From: Lachnospiraceae bacterium
GTDB lineage: Bacteria > Bacillota > Clostridia > Lachnospirales > Lachnospiraceae
Reading direction: 5' to 3'
NCBI GenBank assembly: GCA_022510745.1
Contig: JAFLSY010000015.1
Coordinates: 1 to 51,097 of the forward strand
Length of the DNA stretch: 51,097 nucleotides
Each line of letters starts with the position of its first letter. Position 1 is the stretch's first letter. Made by a program: the position numbers and the translations under genes. The notes under the pieces are model-generated. The model was not told where the DNA came from. It made no database searches and saw nothing but the letters and a program-made list of their open reading frames with translations. This document shows positions 1 to 8,273 of the stretch, piece by piece.

Positions 1-121
1 GAAGCGGATAATGTAATATTTGCCGGCACGCTGGTAGAAGGAAGAATGGACGGAGAAGGTATCCTATATTATCCGGAAGGGAATCTGAAATACCAAGGTG
101 AGTTTGCGGATGGTCAATACG
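1..121. repeat. Terminal direct repeat, left copy
   Basis: These 121 bases are identical to 50977-51097. The copy lies inside the MORN coding sequence, and both copies are in the same reading frame relative to their ORFs. An exact repeat at both ends with a length typical of an assembler k-mer is what a closed loop in an assembly graph looks like. It could also be a true repeated segment shared by two MORN genes. The identity is seen directly; the cause is inference. Confidence 0.97.
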
Positions 122-1017
122 AGGGAATCGGAAAACTGTATAACGAAGCGGGAAATCTGATCTATGAAGGAGAATTTTTGGAAGGACTGTATGAAGGCGA
201 TGGTACACTCTACTATGTCAACGGTCAGATTCAGTATCACGGTAATTTTTATCATGGATTATATGAAGGTACGGGACTGTTGTTTTATAGAAACGGTGTA
301 GTTTCTTATGAGGGGGAATTCGTCCAGGGGAAAAAAACAGGCAGTGGAAAAGAATATGATGAGAGCGGGGGACTTCTTTATGAAGGAGCCTTTTCGTTGA
401 ACCGATATGAGGGAGAAGGAATCTTATACAGCAGCGGACAGATTATATGTCAGGGCAGTTTCCATAATGGAGTATTAATATCCGGGAATGGGGTTTTCTA
501 TGACGGACAGGGTAATCTGCTCTATCAGGGCAGTATAAAAAATAAACTCTATGACGGTCAGGGAATTCTTTACTCAGAAGGTATCCTGATCTATGAGGGC
601 GGTTTTACAGAGGGAAACTACCATGGAAATGGCAGGCTCTATGATGAGGAGACAGCAAAACTGAAGTACGAGGGCGGCTTTTATCGCGGCAAGTACGACG
701 GAGAGGGAAAACTGTATGACCCTGCAGAAGGGTATCTCATTTATGACGGAGAGTTTAGGGAGAATCAGTATGACGGTCAGGGAAGAAGCTATAAAGAAGG
801 GGTGTTAATATATGACGGAGAGTTTCTTTTGGATGCATACAACGGAAAAGGTACTCAGTATGACCCGATTACGGGTGCAGTGCTCTTTGAAGGAGTGTTT
901 CACAATAATGAGTTTATACCGGAGTCTGTAAGTCCTAAGCAGGAAGAGGAGGAATCCGAAACCGGGATGCAGACATCCGAAACCGATATACAGACAGCCG
1001 TAAATGAGGCAGAGTGA
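1..1017 (+). CDS. MORN-repeat protein, main part (5' end lies at the other end of the window)
   Basis: The frame is open from base 1 to the TGA at 1015-1017. It encodes about twelve MORN-type repeats of 23-25 residues, each with a Y-(E/D)-G-x-G core followed by Y-x-G-x-F, and then an acidic Glu/Thr-rich tail. MORN repeats form elongated beta-hairpin arrays used as scaffolds or for membrane and protein contact. Joined through the 121-base terminal repeat to 50692-50976, the protein would be 433 residues: short basic N-terminus, one membrane helix, then the repeats outside the cell by the positive-inside rule. The ATG at 46 is internal to the repeats and is not the real start. The next gene starts 8 bases after the stop, so this is the first gene of the eCIS-like operon. 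The function is unknown; a cell-surface scaffold is a guess from topology. Confidence 0.85.
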   Translation, partial: EADNVIFAGTLVEGRMDGEGILYYPEGNLKYQGEFADGQYEGIGKLYNEAGNLIYEGEFLEGLYEGDGTLYYVNGQIQYHGNFYHGLYEGTGLLFYRNGVVSYEGEFVQGKKTGSGKEYDESGGLLYEGAFSLNRYEGEGILYSSGQIICQGSFHNGVLISGNGVFYDGQGNLLYQGSIKNKLYDGQGILYSEGILIYEGGFTEGNYHGNGRLYDEETAKLKYEGGFYRGKYDGEGKLYDPAEGYLIYDGEFRENQYDGQGRSYKEGVLIYDGEFLLDAYNGKGTQYDPITGAVLFEGVFHNNEFIPESVSPKQEEEESETGMQTSETDIQTAVNEAE

Positions 1018-1025
1018 GAGGAAAT

Positions 1026-1637
1026 ATGAGTGATTATACGATTATAGCGGAAATAGGATGTGCATTGGTGCGGCTGCTGCGAAAGGAATTGGTACCGGAT
1101 CTGATACGAAACGGTTCCGATATCGGCCTGGCATCGCCGGCGGACAGAGGAGATATGAATCTTTGCGTCCATCTGTATGATGTGAGCGAAAGCGAAACGT
1201 ACCGTGTGAGTGGAATGATACCGGATGGAGAGGAAAGACAAAAATTTCCTCCGATTCATCTGACTCTGTCCTATGTCATTACGGCATTTTCTGCCGGAGA
1301 CGTGAAATTCCGTGCCGAGGAAGAACACAGAATCATAGGAAAAGTAGCTCAGGTATTACGGGATTATCCGATTTTGAATCTGGAAACCATGGAATTTGGC
1401 ATGGGAGGAGGAGAAGACAGAATAAGGATAGAGATGCTCAGAGCAGATTTGGATGAAAAAGTAAAGGTATGGTCTTTTCCGGGTCTGGCACCCAAGCTTT
1501 CTCTGTTTTACCAAATGGGTCCTGTGGCCTTGGATTCCGCAAGAACAAAGAGTATTAAGCGAGTGCAGGAAATGGAATTTAAAAGGGACGTTGCGGCGAA
1601 TCCTTTTACAAAACTGTTCCGGAGAAATCGTTCTTAA
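1026..1637 (+). CDS. DUF4255 / Pvc16 N-terminal domain protein (eCIS-type cap protein)
   Basis: A 203-residue cytoplasmic protein made up almost entirely of a DUF4255 domain. The domain is recognisable from the N-terminal helix with a pair of Leu-Arg steps, the segment INLCVHLYDV-like (here MNLCVHLYDV), PPIHLTLSYVITAF, and a central LRDYPIL helix. DUF4255 is the N-terminal domain of Pvc16/Afp16, the protein that ends the tube and sheath of extracellular contractile injection systems (family knowledge). I chose the ATG at 1026, preceded by GAGAGG, over the upstream GTG at 1014 that overlaps the MORN stop. The gene lies between the MORN gene and a beta-rich protein and is followed by a PAAR-like gene, so both a tube-end and a spike-tip component are encoded here. 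No sheath, tube or baseplate gene is present in the window. Confidence 0.8.
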   Translation: MSDYTIIAEIGCALVRLLRKELVPDLIRNGSDIGLASPADRGDMNLCVHLYDVSESETYRVSGMIPDGEERQKFPPIHLTLSYVITAFSAGDVKFRAEEEHRIIGKVAQVLRDYPILNLETMEFGMGGGEDRIRIEMLRADLDEKVKVWSFPGLAPKLSLFYQMGPVALDSARTKSIKRVQEMEFKRDVAANPFTKLFRRNRS

Positions 1638-1653
1638 AGGGAGGACACTGACA

Positions 1654-2430
1654 ATGGAATATATGACGGTAGGACTGAAAAGAAAGGTATCACTGGCCTT
1701 GCTTCCCGTTGATGATTTCACGGGTAAGATCATTCAGGGATCTTTACTGCGTGTATATCTAAAGGAGGAAAACGTATCTTCCATCCGAAAGCAGGACGGA
1801 TACCATGTATTCTGCGACCTTTCCGGGAATGAAGCAGAAGTATGTCTGGAAAGCCCCCTTTACCAAAAACAGATCATAAAACTGCCTATAGGGCAGGAAA
1901 AACCAAATGTACATATAGTGAGGATGTTACCGGGCATTTCTTATCCTCTTCCACAGGGCACAACGATCATAAACGGAGCATTGCCAAAGAGCAGCGTACT
2001 CAGGCTGTTTATTCCCGTGCAGAAGAGGGGCTGTAAGCTTTTGGGTGATTACGATCCCGATGTGCAGGGAGCAGAGTTGTCCTTATTTAGTCCCTCCCGG
2101 ATGTCCTTTATGGGAAAAACCATGTGCATCTGCGATAAAGATAAAAATTATGAATTATTCAGGATTACGGATCAGAAGGGAAATATCTGCACGCTGGAGC
2201 ATCCGCTTTCAAAAGTTTATCAGAAGAGAGACAGCAGTATATATCCGGTGTATGAAATCACCGGCGGAGAGGATGGGAGTTTCTATCTGCCAATAAGCGG
2301 TCTGACAGGGGAAGCAGTCTGTGTCTGTATTCTGATGAGGGCAGGTAAAGAAGAGAAGACTTGTGAGATGACCCTTGTGACCGGAAGAGAAAACCGGATC
2401 ACGGAGGATATCTGGAAGGGGGAGATTTAG
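1654..2430 (+). CDS. Beta-rich protein of the eCIS-like operon, unknown function
   Basis: A 258-residue protein with no signal peptide or membrane segment. It has many short beta-strand-like stretches, including an Ig-like or carboxypeptidase-regulatory-like N-terminal region with a YHVFCDLSG turn. The middle (SSVLRLFIPVQKRG, GDYDPDVQGAELSLF) and the C-terminus (GSFYLPISGLTGEAV) suggest further beta-sandwich units. The start at 1654 follows GGGAGG at a usable distance and comes 16 bases after the previous stop. The DUF4280 start codon follows this stop without a gap, which suggests translational coupling. In eCIS loci Pvc16 homologues can carry extra beta domains, so this may be a split-off cap or adaptor part. 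That role is inference; I do not recognise the family. Confidence 0.65.
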   Translation: MEYMTVGLKRKVSLALLPVDDFTGKIIQGSLLRVYLKEENVSSIRKQDGYHVFCDLSGNEAEVCLESPLYQKQIIKLPIGQEKPNVHIVRMLPGISYPLPQGTTIINGALPKSSVLRLFIPVQKRGCKLLGDYDPDVQGAELSLFSPSRMSFMGKTMCICDKDKNYELFRITDQKGNICTLEHPLSKVYQKRDSSIYPVYEITGGEDGSFYLPISGLTGEAVCVCILMRAGKEEKTCEMTLVTGRENRITEDIWKGEI

Positions 2431-2817
2431 ATGGGTTTTGGAGTATTTGGAGGTGCGACGCTCATGTGCAGTTTTGGAATGGCGCCGTCTGCTTTGACGG
2501 TGCTGCCGGCGGCTCGTGTAACAGGCAAAATGCCCATGGCGTGTATCATGGATCAGGTTCCCATGGTCAATATCCTTCCCTTTGGTATGTGCAGTTCATT
2601 GTCCAACCCTACCGTAGCGTCCGCTACGGCTGCAGCCCTTGGCGTACTGACCCCGATGCCATGCATCCCGGTTACCACAGCCCCTTGGACGCCGGGGAGT
2701 CCCACTGTAACGGTGGGAGGAAAACCATGCTTAAATAACAGCAGCAAATGTATGTGTGCCTATGGGGGTGTAATCCAGATACAGAATCCCGGCACAACGG
2801 ATGTACAAGTGAAATGA
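2431..2817 (+). CDS. DUF4280 PAAR-like spike-tip protein
   Basis: A 128-residue protein matching DUF4280 along its length. It begins with a Gly-rich strand (GGATLMCSFGMAPSAL), then FGMCSSLSNP, then MPCIPVTTAPW, and ends with KCMCAYGGVIQI. The spaced Cys residues and the repeated Pro/Gly turns are typical of the family. DUF4280 proteins are PAAR-like and are proposed to cap the spike of contractile injection systems in Firmicutes and others (family knowledge). The ATG follows the preceding TAG directly, so it is likely coupled to the upstream gene. No effector extension is fused; the protein is tip-only. With DUF4255 nearby, this is the strongest evidence for an injection-type system. Confidence 0.85.
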   Translation: MGFGVFGGATLMCSFGMAPSALTVLPAARVTGKMPMACIMDQVPMVNILPFGMCSSLSNPTVASATAAALGVLTPMPCIPVTTAPWTPGSPTVTVGGKPCLNNSSKCMCAYGGVIQIQNPGTTDVQVK

Positions 2818-2835
2818 CGGAAGGAGGAAACAAGT

Positions 2836-3819
2836 ATGCTATTAATAATAGTATTGATGTGGGTGATTTCAGCGGCATTGATAGCAGTATACTTACTGCT
2901 GCAGCGATACAGGTATCTGAAACTGTCACAATTGATGGAGGAGAGCCGGCGCAGAGAGGAAATGGCAGGAAGAAGAGAGCAAATTTACGGGCGGATTCTC
3001 CCGGACAAGCTCATTCAGTTATTTCAAAAGGGTGAGCCGGAAAAACTGAGGATAGGAGAAGAAAAAAGCATAAGGGCAGCGGTCCTCTCCTACAATATTC
3101 CCGGTTTTTCCCGTATTGTCAGGAAACGGAGTGCAAAAGAGATATTCAGTTTTGTGAACAGAAGTTTAAGTCTGGTAGTGCCCTGTATCCTGTATCAGGA
3201 AGGAGAAATCAACAAATATGCAGATGCCGGGCTGTCGGCTTTTTTCTTAAAGAATCCGGAAAGAGCCCTGCGCGCAGCGGTCTCCATCTGCGAAGCACTC
3301 GATCAGGCAGATTTTAGAGAACTGTATTCTATTGGGCTGACTTACGGTGATGTTATGGTAGGAATAGTGGGACATGAGAAGCGCTTTGGAATTTTGACAA
3401 TTTCAGAGACCACCGGACTGGCAGAATATCTGCAGGAACTGGCAGTGCGCTGCAGGGCCAGAATATTGGTTACGGGGAGCTTTATACAGCAGATTCCCGA
3501 TTTTGATAAAAACTATAACAGCCGTTACTTAGGTGATATTTATCTGAAGACGGCCGGACTTAACGAACAGCTCTATGATGTATACGACGGGGATGAGCCG
3601 GTGGATAAGAATCAAAAGCGCAAAACCAGGATGCTGTTTGAAAAAGGAGTGAATCTATTCCAAAATAAGAATTTTCAGGATGCCAGGCTGCACTTTATCG
3701 AAGTATTAAAAGCAAATCGTATGGATGGCGCTGCAAAAGAATATCTGTACATCTGCAACAGATGTATTGCAAAAAAAGATTCTCCGGAAAACATACCGTC
3801 TTACCTGTATGTCTATTGA
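2836..3819 (+). CDS. Membrane-anchored class III cyclase-like protein, probably inactive
   Basis: A 327-residue protein with an N-terminal membrane helix (residues 2-22), a charged linker, a cyclase homology domain (about 78-240) and a helical TPR-like C-terminus (about 255-320). The fold is recognisable from VLSYNIPGFS, KYADAGLSAFF and TYGDVMVGIVGHEKRFG. Catalytic residues are missing: the first metal Asp is Asn87, the transition-state Asn is Gly194 and the transition-state Arg is Tyr198. Only the second metal Asp (Asp130) remains. Cyclic nucleotide synthesis is therefore unlikely, and a nucleotide- or partner-binding role is more plausible. The start is supported by a strong AAGGAGG. It sits between the PAAR-like gene and an unknown gene in the same operon, and may tether or sense an injection particle at the membrane (inference). 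Confidence 0.75.
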   Translation: MLLIIVLMWVISAALIAVYLLLQRYRYLKLSQLMEESRRREEMAGRREQIYGRILPDKLIQLFQKGEPEKLRIGEEKSIRAAVLSYNIPGFSRIVRKRSAKEIFSFVNRSLSLVVPCILYQEGEINKYADAGLSAFFLKNPERALRAAVSICEALDQADFRELYSIGLTYGDVMVGIVGHEKRFGILTISETTGLAEYLQELAVRCRARILVTGSFIQQIPDFDKNYNSRYLGDIYLKTAGLNEQLYDVYDGDEPVDKNQKRKTRMLFEKGVNLFQNKNFQDARLHFIEVLKANRMDGAAKEYLYICNRCIAKKDSPENIPSYLYVY

Positions 3820-3841
3820 CTAAAAAAGGTGGGAATAGGCA

Positions 3842-5215
3842 ATGAAAGCTACAATTGACGAATTGCTTTCGCAAAAAGAGGTCCTAAAAGAGGAGACCAT
3901 TTATTTCGTGGAGAAGGACGAAGTGAATCTTTTTCCCATAACTGCAGGAAATTTTTTTCATATGGAGCCGGCGGAAAAATGGCAGGGAGAATCCCGGCTG
4001 GAAAATGATTTTCAGGAGAAGATGAGAGAGAGGGAGAAAGAGCAGACTTACCGGGAATTGTTTAAGCTGGCGGAGAAAATTAAAGCGCAGATACGTGATA
4101 TCAAGGAAGAGGATCCCAAGGGCTATGGACATATGATGCAGCTTCGTGCACTCCGGTTCGTGAAACACAGTATTGATAAAGCACTGCAGGAGATGAGGCT
4201 ATATTATCAGTCGGAAGTGGAGCGGGAGATGCGGAAGGCTTACGGAATTAAAGGCAGGAAGCTGCTCGTGTATAAGAATACGGTCTGTTTGGGCAGCTTT
4301 GAGGATCTGGTGCGCCAAATACCATCTTTGAGAAAAGTGCGGCTTGAGTGGATTCGCAGGATACCGCTTTTGCTTAAAAATATTGATAGTATTCGGAATG
4401 CGGTTACAATGAATGTTCCCATCGGTCTGGTGGGTGGGCCGTGTCTGTTTGGGCTCTATGAGGTGGAGATTGTTGTACGGCATAAGGACGGTCAGCGTTT
4501 TTCCTATGACTTCAGCAGCGGACATCATTATGACAGAGCCGGACAAAAGACCTTTGAATTTGCAGACCATGTGGCGCAAAATACCACAAAGATTGAAAGT
4601 ATCCATTTTATCAATTGGAAGAGGGGCATAACTGCTCAGGAGCACGACAGTCTGGAAGTGTTGTTTGACGTGGGTACCGTATTGGGAGCCAAAGTGGCTG
4701 TGATAATTCCCGACATTTCCTACTTAAAGTATTTGTCAACGGTCATTGCTCCTTTAGACAGTGCGATGAAAAGCCGGGTTCTGGAAGAATTCCGTGCGGA
4801 AGCCCACAAGATTACGGATTTGTATTTGAACAGGATCGATAAACTGAAAACGCAGTATCCGGATGTGGAAGTCAGAGTGCTGCATGAGCGGGATACCAAG
4901 GCCTGTGAAATATTTCATACCGGCAGGGAGGCTTTTTTTCAAAACTCAGGATTGATTCATAGAATGACTGCCAAACGGGAAAAAAAGGATGCTGTTTTTG
5001 ACTATATCTCGATGCTGGCGCTGCCATACTATTTTTGGGGGACGCCTCAAGTCATCCAGATAGATAATCTGGATGAAACGGATTCCTATCGAAAATGCAG
5101 AAAAGTACACAAAGATGCTTTTTCTCTCTCAGCCATTCTGTACCCGGAAAAGCTTTGTGCTAACGGGGAGCAGACCATATTTAACGCTCCTTTGGAGTTT
5201 AAGGAATATACGTAA
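3842..5215 (+). CDS. Unknown 457-residue protein of the eCIS-like operon
   Basis: I do not recognise this family. The protein is soluble, with no signal peptide or membrane helix. Residues about 55-130 form a long charged helical region, probably a coiled coil (Glu/Lys/Arg-rich). Residues 190-330 look mixed alpha/beta, with hydrophobic strands such as AKVAVIIPDISYL. The C-terminus contains an aromatic stretch (ALPYYFWGTPQVI). The start is preceded by AGGTGGG, 22 bases after the cyclase-like gene. The product could be an adaptor between the injection apparatus and the membrane sensors encoded on both sides. That is inference from position only. Confidence 0.7.
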   Translation: MKATIDELLSQKEVLKEETIYFVEKDEVNLFPITAGNFFHMEPAEKWQGESRLENDFQEKMREREKEQTYRELFKLAEKIKAQIRDIKEEDPKGYGHMMQLRALRFVKHSIDKALQEMRLYYQSEVEREMRKAYGIKGRKLLVYKNTVCLGSFEDLVRQIPSLRKVRLEWIRRIPLLLKNIDSIRNAVTMNVPIGLVGGPCLFGLYEVEIVVRHKDGQRFSYDFSSGHHYDRAGQKTFEFADHVAQNTTKIESIHFINWKRGITAQEHDSLEVLFDVGTVLGAKVAVIIPDISYLKYLSTVIAPLDSAMKSRVLEEFRAEAHKITDLYLNRIDKLKTQYPDVEVRVLHERDTKACEIFHTGREAFFQNSGLIHRMTAKREKKDAVFDYISMLALPYYFWGTPQVIQIDNLDETDSYRKCRKVHKDAFSLSAILYPEKLCANGEQTIFNAPLEFKEYT

Positions 5216-5241
5216 AAGCATTTCTTCAAATGAGGTATATC

Positions 5242-8200
5242 ATGAAGGTTTTACATAAAATGATGCAGTATGTCCTGCAGAGAAAGCTGCTATGGGTGGA
5301 TGGAGTGATGTTTCTTCTTCTTTTGCTTGGCGGGTTTGTTTACCAAAGGGGAAACGCGTTATATGACCTGCTGCCGCGGCCGGAAGTGGTGCTCATCAAT
5401 CCTTATCTGGTGCAAAGTGACGGGCAGGACGGTGTCTATGTGATAGACAATGAGCGCTCCCGCGTGGTGATGATCAATTCCGAGAAAGAAGTGGAATATC
5501 TGCTTAAAAGCAATGAACTGGAGGAGGATTCTTTTTCTTATGCAGAAGACTTGGAATTTGATCCGGAGGGCAATGTTTATCTCTTGGATGCCGGCTGGAA
5601 CGAGACAGGCTCTGCAGTTGCCAGGGAGGCTATTCTCGTCTATGACGCAGAAGGAAGGTATATTGATACTCTGATGGAGATCAGGTATGATGATGAATAT
5701 GTGGACAAGCATAGGCTGTTTGCGCTTACTTACCGGGATCAGGCGCTGTACTACGTGGAGTCAGGGCAGAAGGGCTGTTATGTGTGCAGGTTATCCCTGC
5801 AGACAAAGGAAGTAGAGCGGATTGCCTTCTATGGATATCAAAATGCTTTCAATCTAATTCAGGATTATACACTTGACCAAAAGGGAACTACGGTTTATGC
5901 TTTAGATAAGCGCGGAAAGGTTTTAAAAGGCAATAACGGTGTACTGAGTGTTTTGTACGATACCGGCGCGGACCCGGCATATGCGGGAGAGACCGTGCTT
6001 TACCGTCTTGTGGCAGGGGAAAACGGTTCTGTTTATTTGACGGATATTAAACAAAATAAGCTGTATTGTTACACGGAAGGAGAAGAAAGTTTAAAGGTTT
6101 TTGCAGACCAGGGGCAGGTATTGAGCATAACATCCGCTTTTACGCCGGATGGCAGCCTTGTTCTTGGGCTTTTATTAAATTCGGAGATCTGTATGATTCA
6201 CATGGATCCCTCCATGCAGAAGGAAGGCAGTTCCGCCATCGTAATACCGAAGATAAGCGGGAATTCTTTTTTAAAGACCGCCTCTTACAGACGAAAGGAA
6301 ATCATCTTTCAGTTCTTTGTGGTAACCGCCTTGCTTGGCTTTTTATGGTGTTTGAGCCGCGGACTCATCCTTCTGTCCGGTATTAAAATATCCGCAGTAC
6401 GAAAAACCGGTCTTCTGGCAGCGGGAACAGCCGCCGTTGTAGCAATGGTCATCGTAACACAGTTGTTCAATCAGTTTACGGCTATTTATCGGGAAGAATT
6501 GATAAACAAACTGTTTGTGCTGGCCCATACCATCAGCGGAATGGTGGACGGAGACAGTCTGGGGCGGATACGTGCTGCAGAGGACTACATGAATGCGGAT
6601 TATATGGCTTTGATGGATACGCTGACAATGGGCTTAAACAGAGAGGATGCATCCGTTCGGGAAATGTACTGTAATGTACTTTGCTATGAAGATGGTAAGG
6701 GATTTGCCATTGCGTATTTGGACAATTCTATCGGCACCTATTACCCGAGAGAGGAAGAGGAAACCATGGAGCTTGCCCGCATCTATGAGACCAAAGAAGA
6801 GGTGCAAAATGAGGTGGATGACGATACCGGATCTTATATTTATGTGTGTGTGCCCGTGTTGGATAAGCAGGGTGCGGTTGCAGGTGTGATAGAGGTGGGA
6901 ACTACAACCCATGTACTTTCCCAAAATATCAACAGCATGCGGCAGTCCGTGCTGGTCACATTGATTTTAGTGATTTTGATCATCCTGTTTATGTTTGGTG
7001 AGGTTCTTTCCTTTTTTGAGCAGAAAGCCAGATACAGAAAGAAAGCAGACCGCCTGCGGGATACCGGGACATCCGAGATTCCCCTGCATCTGCTGCGTCT
7101 TAGTATTTTTGTTACCTATATGGCTTTTAATGTGGCAAGCTCTTTCATGCCGGTATATGTGTCCCGCTTTGTAGCAGAGGACCAGGGCCTGTCCAGAGAA
7201 ATTGCATCTTCCCTCCCCCTTACATTGAACTTGATCTTTATAGGGTTAACATCCGTATGTTGCGCACCTCTTTTAAGACGCTTTTCTTTCCGCTGTGTAG
7301 CGGTAGCCGGTGCGGGAATCAGCATGTTGGGGGATGCGACTTTATTTCTGGGACAAAACTATATCCTGCTGTTGTGGGGACTGATCTTAAACGGTATTGG
7401 TGTAGGGGTGATCACGAACTCTATGAATATGTTCATTGCCAGTGCCACCAAAGAAGAGATCAGGGAGGAGGGGTTCTCCTTGTTCAATGCGGGGAGTCTC
7501 TCAGGTACTGCCTGCGGCATGATGCTTGGAGCCTCTTTGGCAGGTATTGTGGGACAGCGCAAAGTATTCTGCTGTTCTGCTGTTGGCTGGGCTTTGATCA
7601 TGGTGCTGCTTTGGGTTTTGGGCAGGCACATGGGAGGAAGATTGGGGAAAGAAAGAGTGCAGAGAAAAAAAGTAGGTGCATTTTTAAGTTCCAGAGGTGT
7701 CATGCCGTACATACTTCTCATTCAGTTCCCCTATGTGATCATCAATAGCTTTGTGTACTATTATGTCCCCATCTATGGTGACGCTCAGGGCTTAAACGAA
7801 AGTATCATATGTCTTCTTTTGATGCTCAATTCGCTATGCAGTGTATATTTGAGTGTGTCTGTAACAAAATACATGGCGGGTAAGTTTGGGAAAGGAAGTA
7901 TTTATCTGTCCAGTGGGTTTGCTTTTATGGCACTTTTGCTCTTCGGAGTACGCAGTACGGTTCCTATGCTCTTAGCAGTTTTGCTCCTTTTAGGATTTGC
8001 GGGAAGCTTTGGAATATCCGTCCGTCAAATGTATTTTACCAAACTTGGCGGGGTAGCGGCATATGGGGAGGAATCTGCCATGGGGGTTTATAATCTCATG
8101 GATAATGTGGGCGGATCGGCAGGCCCGATTTTATTCAGTGCGATCATGGGAGGTACGAAAGCTTTGCCGAGACTGGCAGCTTTTGTCGGAGTATCGGGAA

Positions 8201-8247
8201 TGTTAAACGGTATTTATGCGCTGATATTCCGGGATAAAAGGAAATGA
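5242..8247 (+). CDS. Beta-propeller / extracellular sensor / MFS transporter fusion
   Basis: A 1001-residue membrane protein with three parts. An N-terminal membrane helix (about 20-35) leads into an extracellular region (about 40-345) with NHL or propeller-like repeats, for example DLEFDPEGNVYLLDAG and LVAGENGSVYLTD. Two membrane helices (about 355-375 and 387-408) bracket a short loop, followed by a second extracellular region (about 410-560) that resembles a Cache/PDC sensor, with a PVLDKQGAVAGVIEVG strand pair. A further helix (about 570-590) leads to a full MFS-type domain (about 615-1000) with about twelve helices. I chose the ATG at 5242 because GAGG lies at a good distance; the ATG at 5230 has no ribosome site. 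MFS domains joined to sensors are unusual. It may act as a ligand-responsive receptor rather than a transporter; which is unknown. Confidence 0.8.
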   Translation: MKVLHKMMQYVLQRKLLWVDGVMFLLLLLGGFVYQRGNALYDLLPRPEVVLINPYLVQSDGQDGVYVIDNERSRVVMINSEKEVEYLLKSNELEEDSFSYAEDLEFDPEGNVYLLDAGWNETGSAVAREAILVYDAEGRYIDTLMEIRYDDEYVDKHRLFALTYRDQALYYVESGQKGCYVCRLSLQTKEVERIAFYGYQNAFNLIQDYTLDQKGTTVYALDKRGKVLKGNNGVLSVLYDTGADPAYAGETVLYRLVAGENGSVYLTDIKQNKLYCYTEGEESLKVFADQGQVLSITSAFTPDGSLVLGLLLNSEICMIHMDPSMQKEGSSAIVIPKISGNSFLKTASYRRKEIIFQFFVVTALLGFLWCLSRGLILLSGIKISAVRKTGLLAAGTAAVVAMVIVTQLFNQFTAIYREELINKLFVLAHTISGMVDGDSLGRIRAAEDYMNADYMALMDTLTMGLNREDASVREMYCNVLCYEDGKGFAIAYLDNSIGTYYPREEEETMELARIYETKEEVQNEVDDDTGSYIYVCVPVLDKQGAVAGVIEVGTTTHVLSQNINSMRQSVLVTLILVILIILFMFGEVLSFFEQKARYRKKADRLRDTGTSEIPLHLLRLSIFVTYMAFNVASSFMPVYVSRFVAEDQGLSREIASSLPLTLNLIFIGLTSVCCAPLLRRFSFRCVAVAGAGISMLGDATLFLGQNYILLLWGLILNGIGVGVITNSMNMFIASATKEEIREEGFSLFNAGSLSGTACGMMLGASLAGIVGQRKVFCCSAVGWALIMVLLWVLGRHMGGRLGKERVQRKKVGAFLSSRGVMPYILLIQFPYVIINSFVYYYVPIYGDAQGLNESIICLLLMLNSLCSVYLSVSVTKYMAGKFGKGSIYLSSGFAFMALLLFGVRSTVPMLLAVLLLLGFAGSFGISVRQMYFTKLGGVAAYGEESAMGVYNLMDNVGGSAGPILFSAIMGGTKALPRLAAFVGVSGMLNGIYALIFRDKRK

Positions 8248-8273
8248 AATTGTTTTGAAAGGGATGGAACAGC

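Noticed and set aside
1014..1025. GTG start at 1014 for the DUF4255 gene
   Set aside because: It overlaps the MORN stop and the ATG at 1026 has a better-placed GAGAGG.
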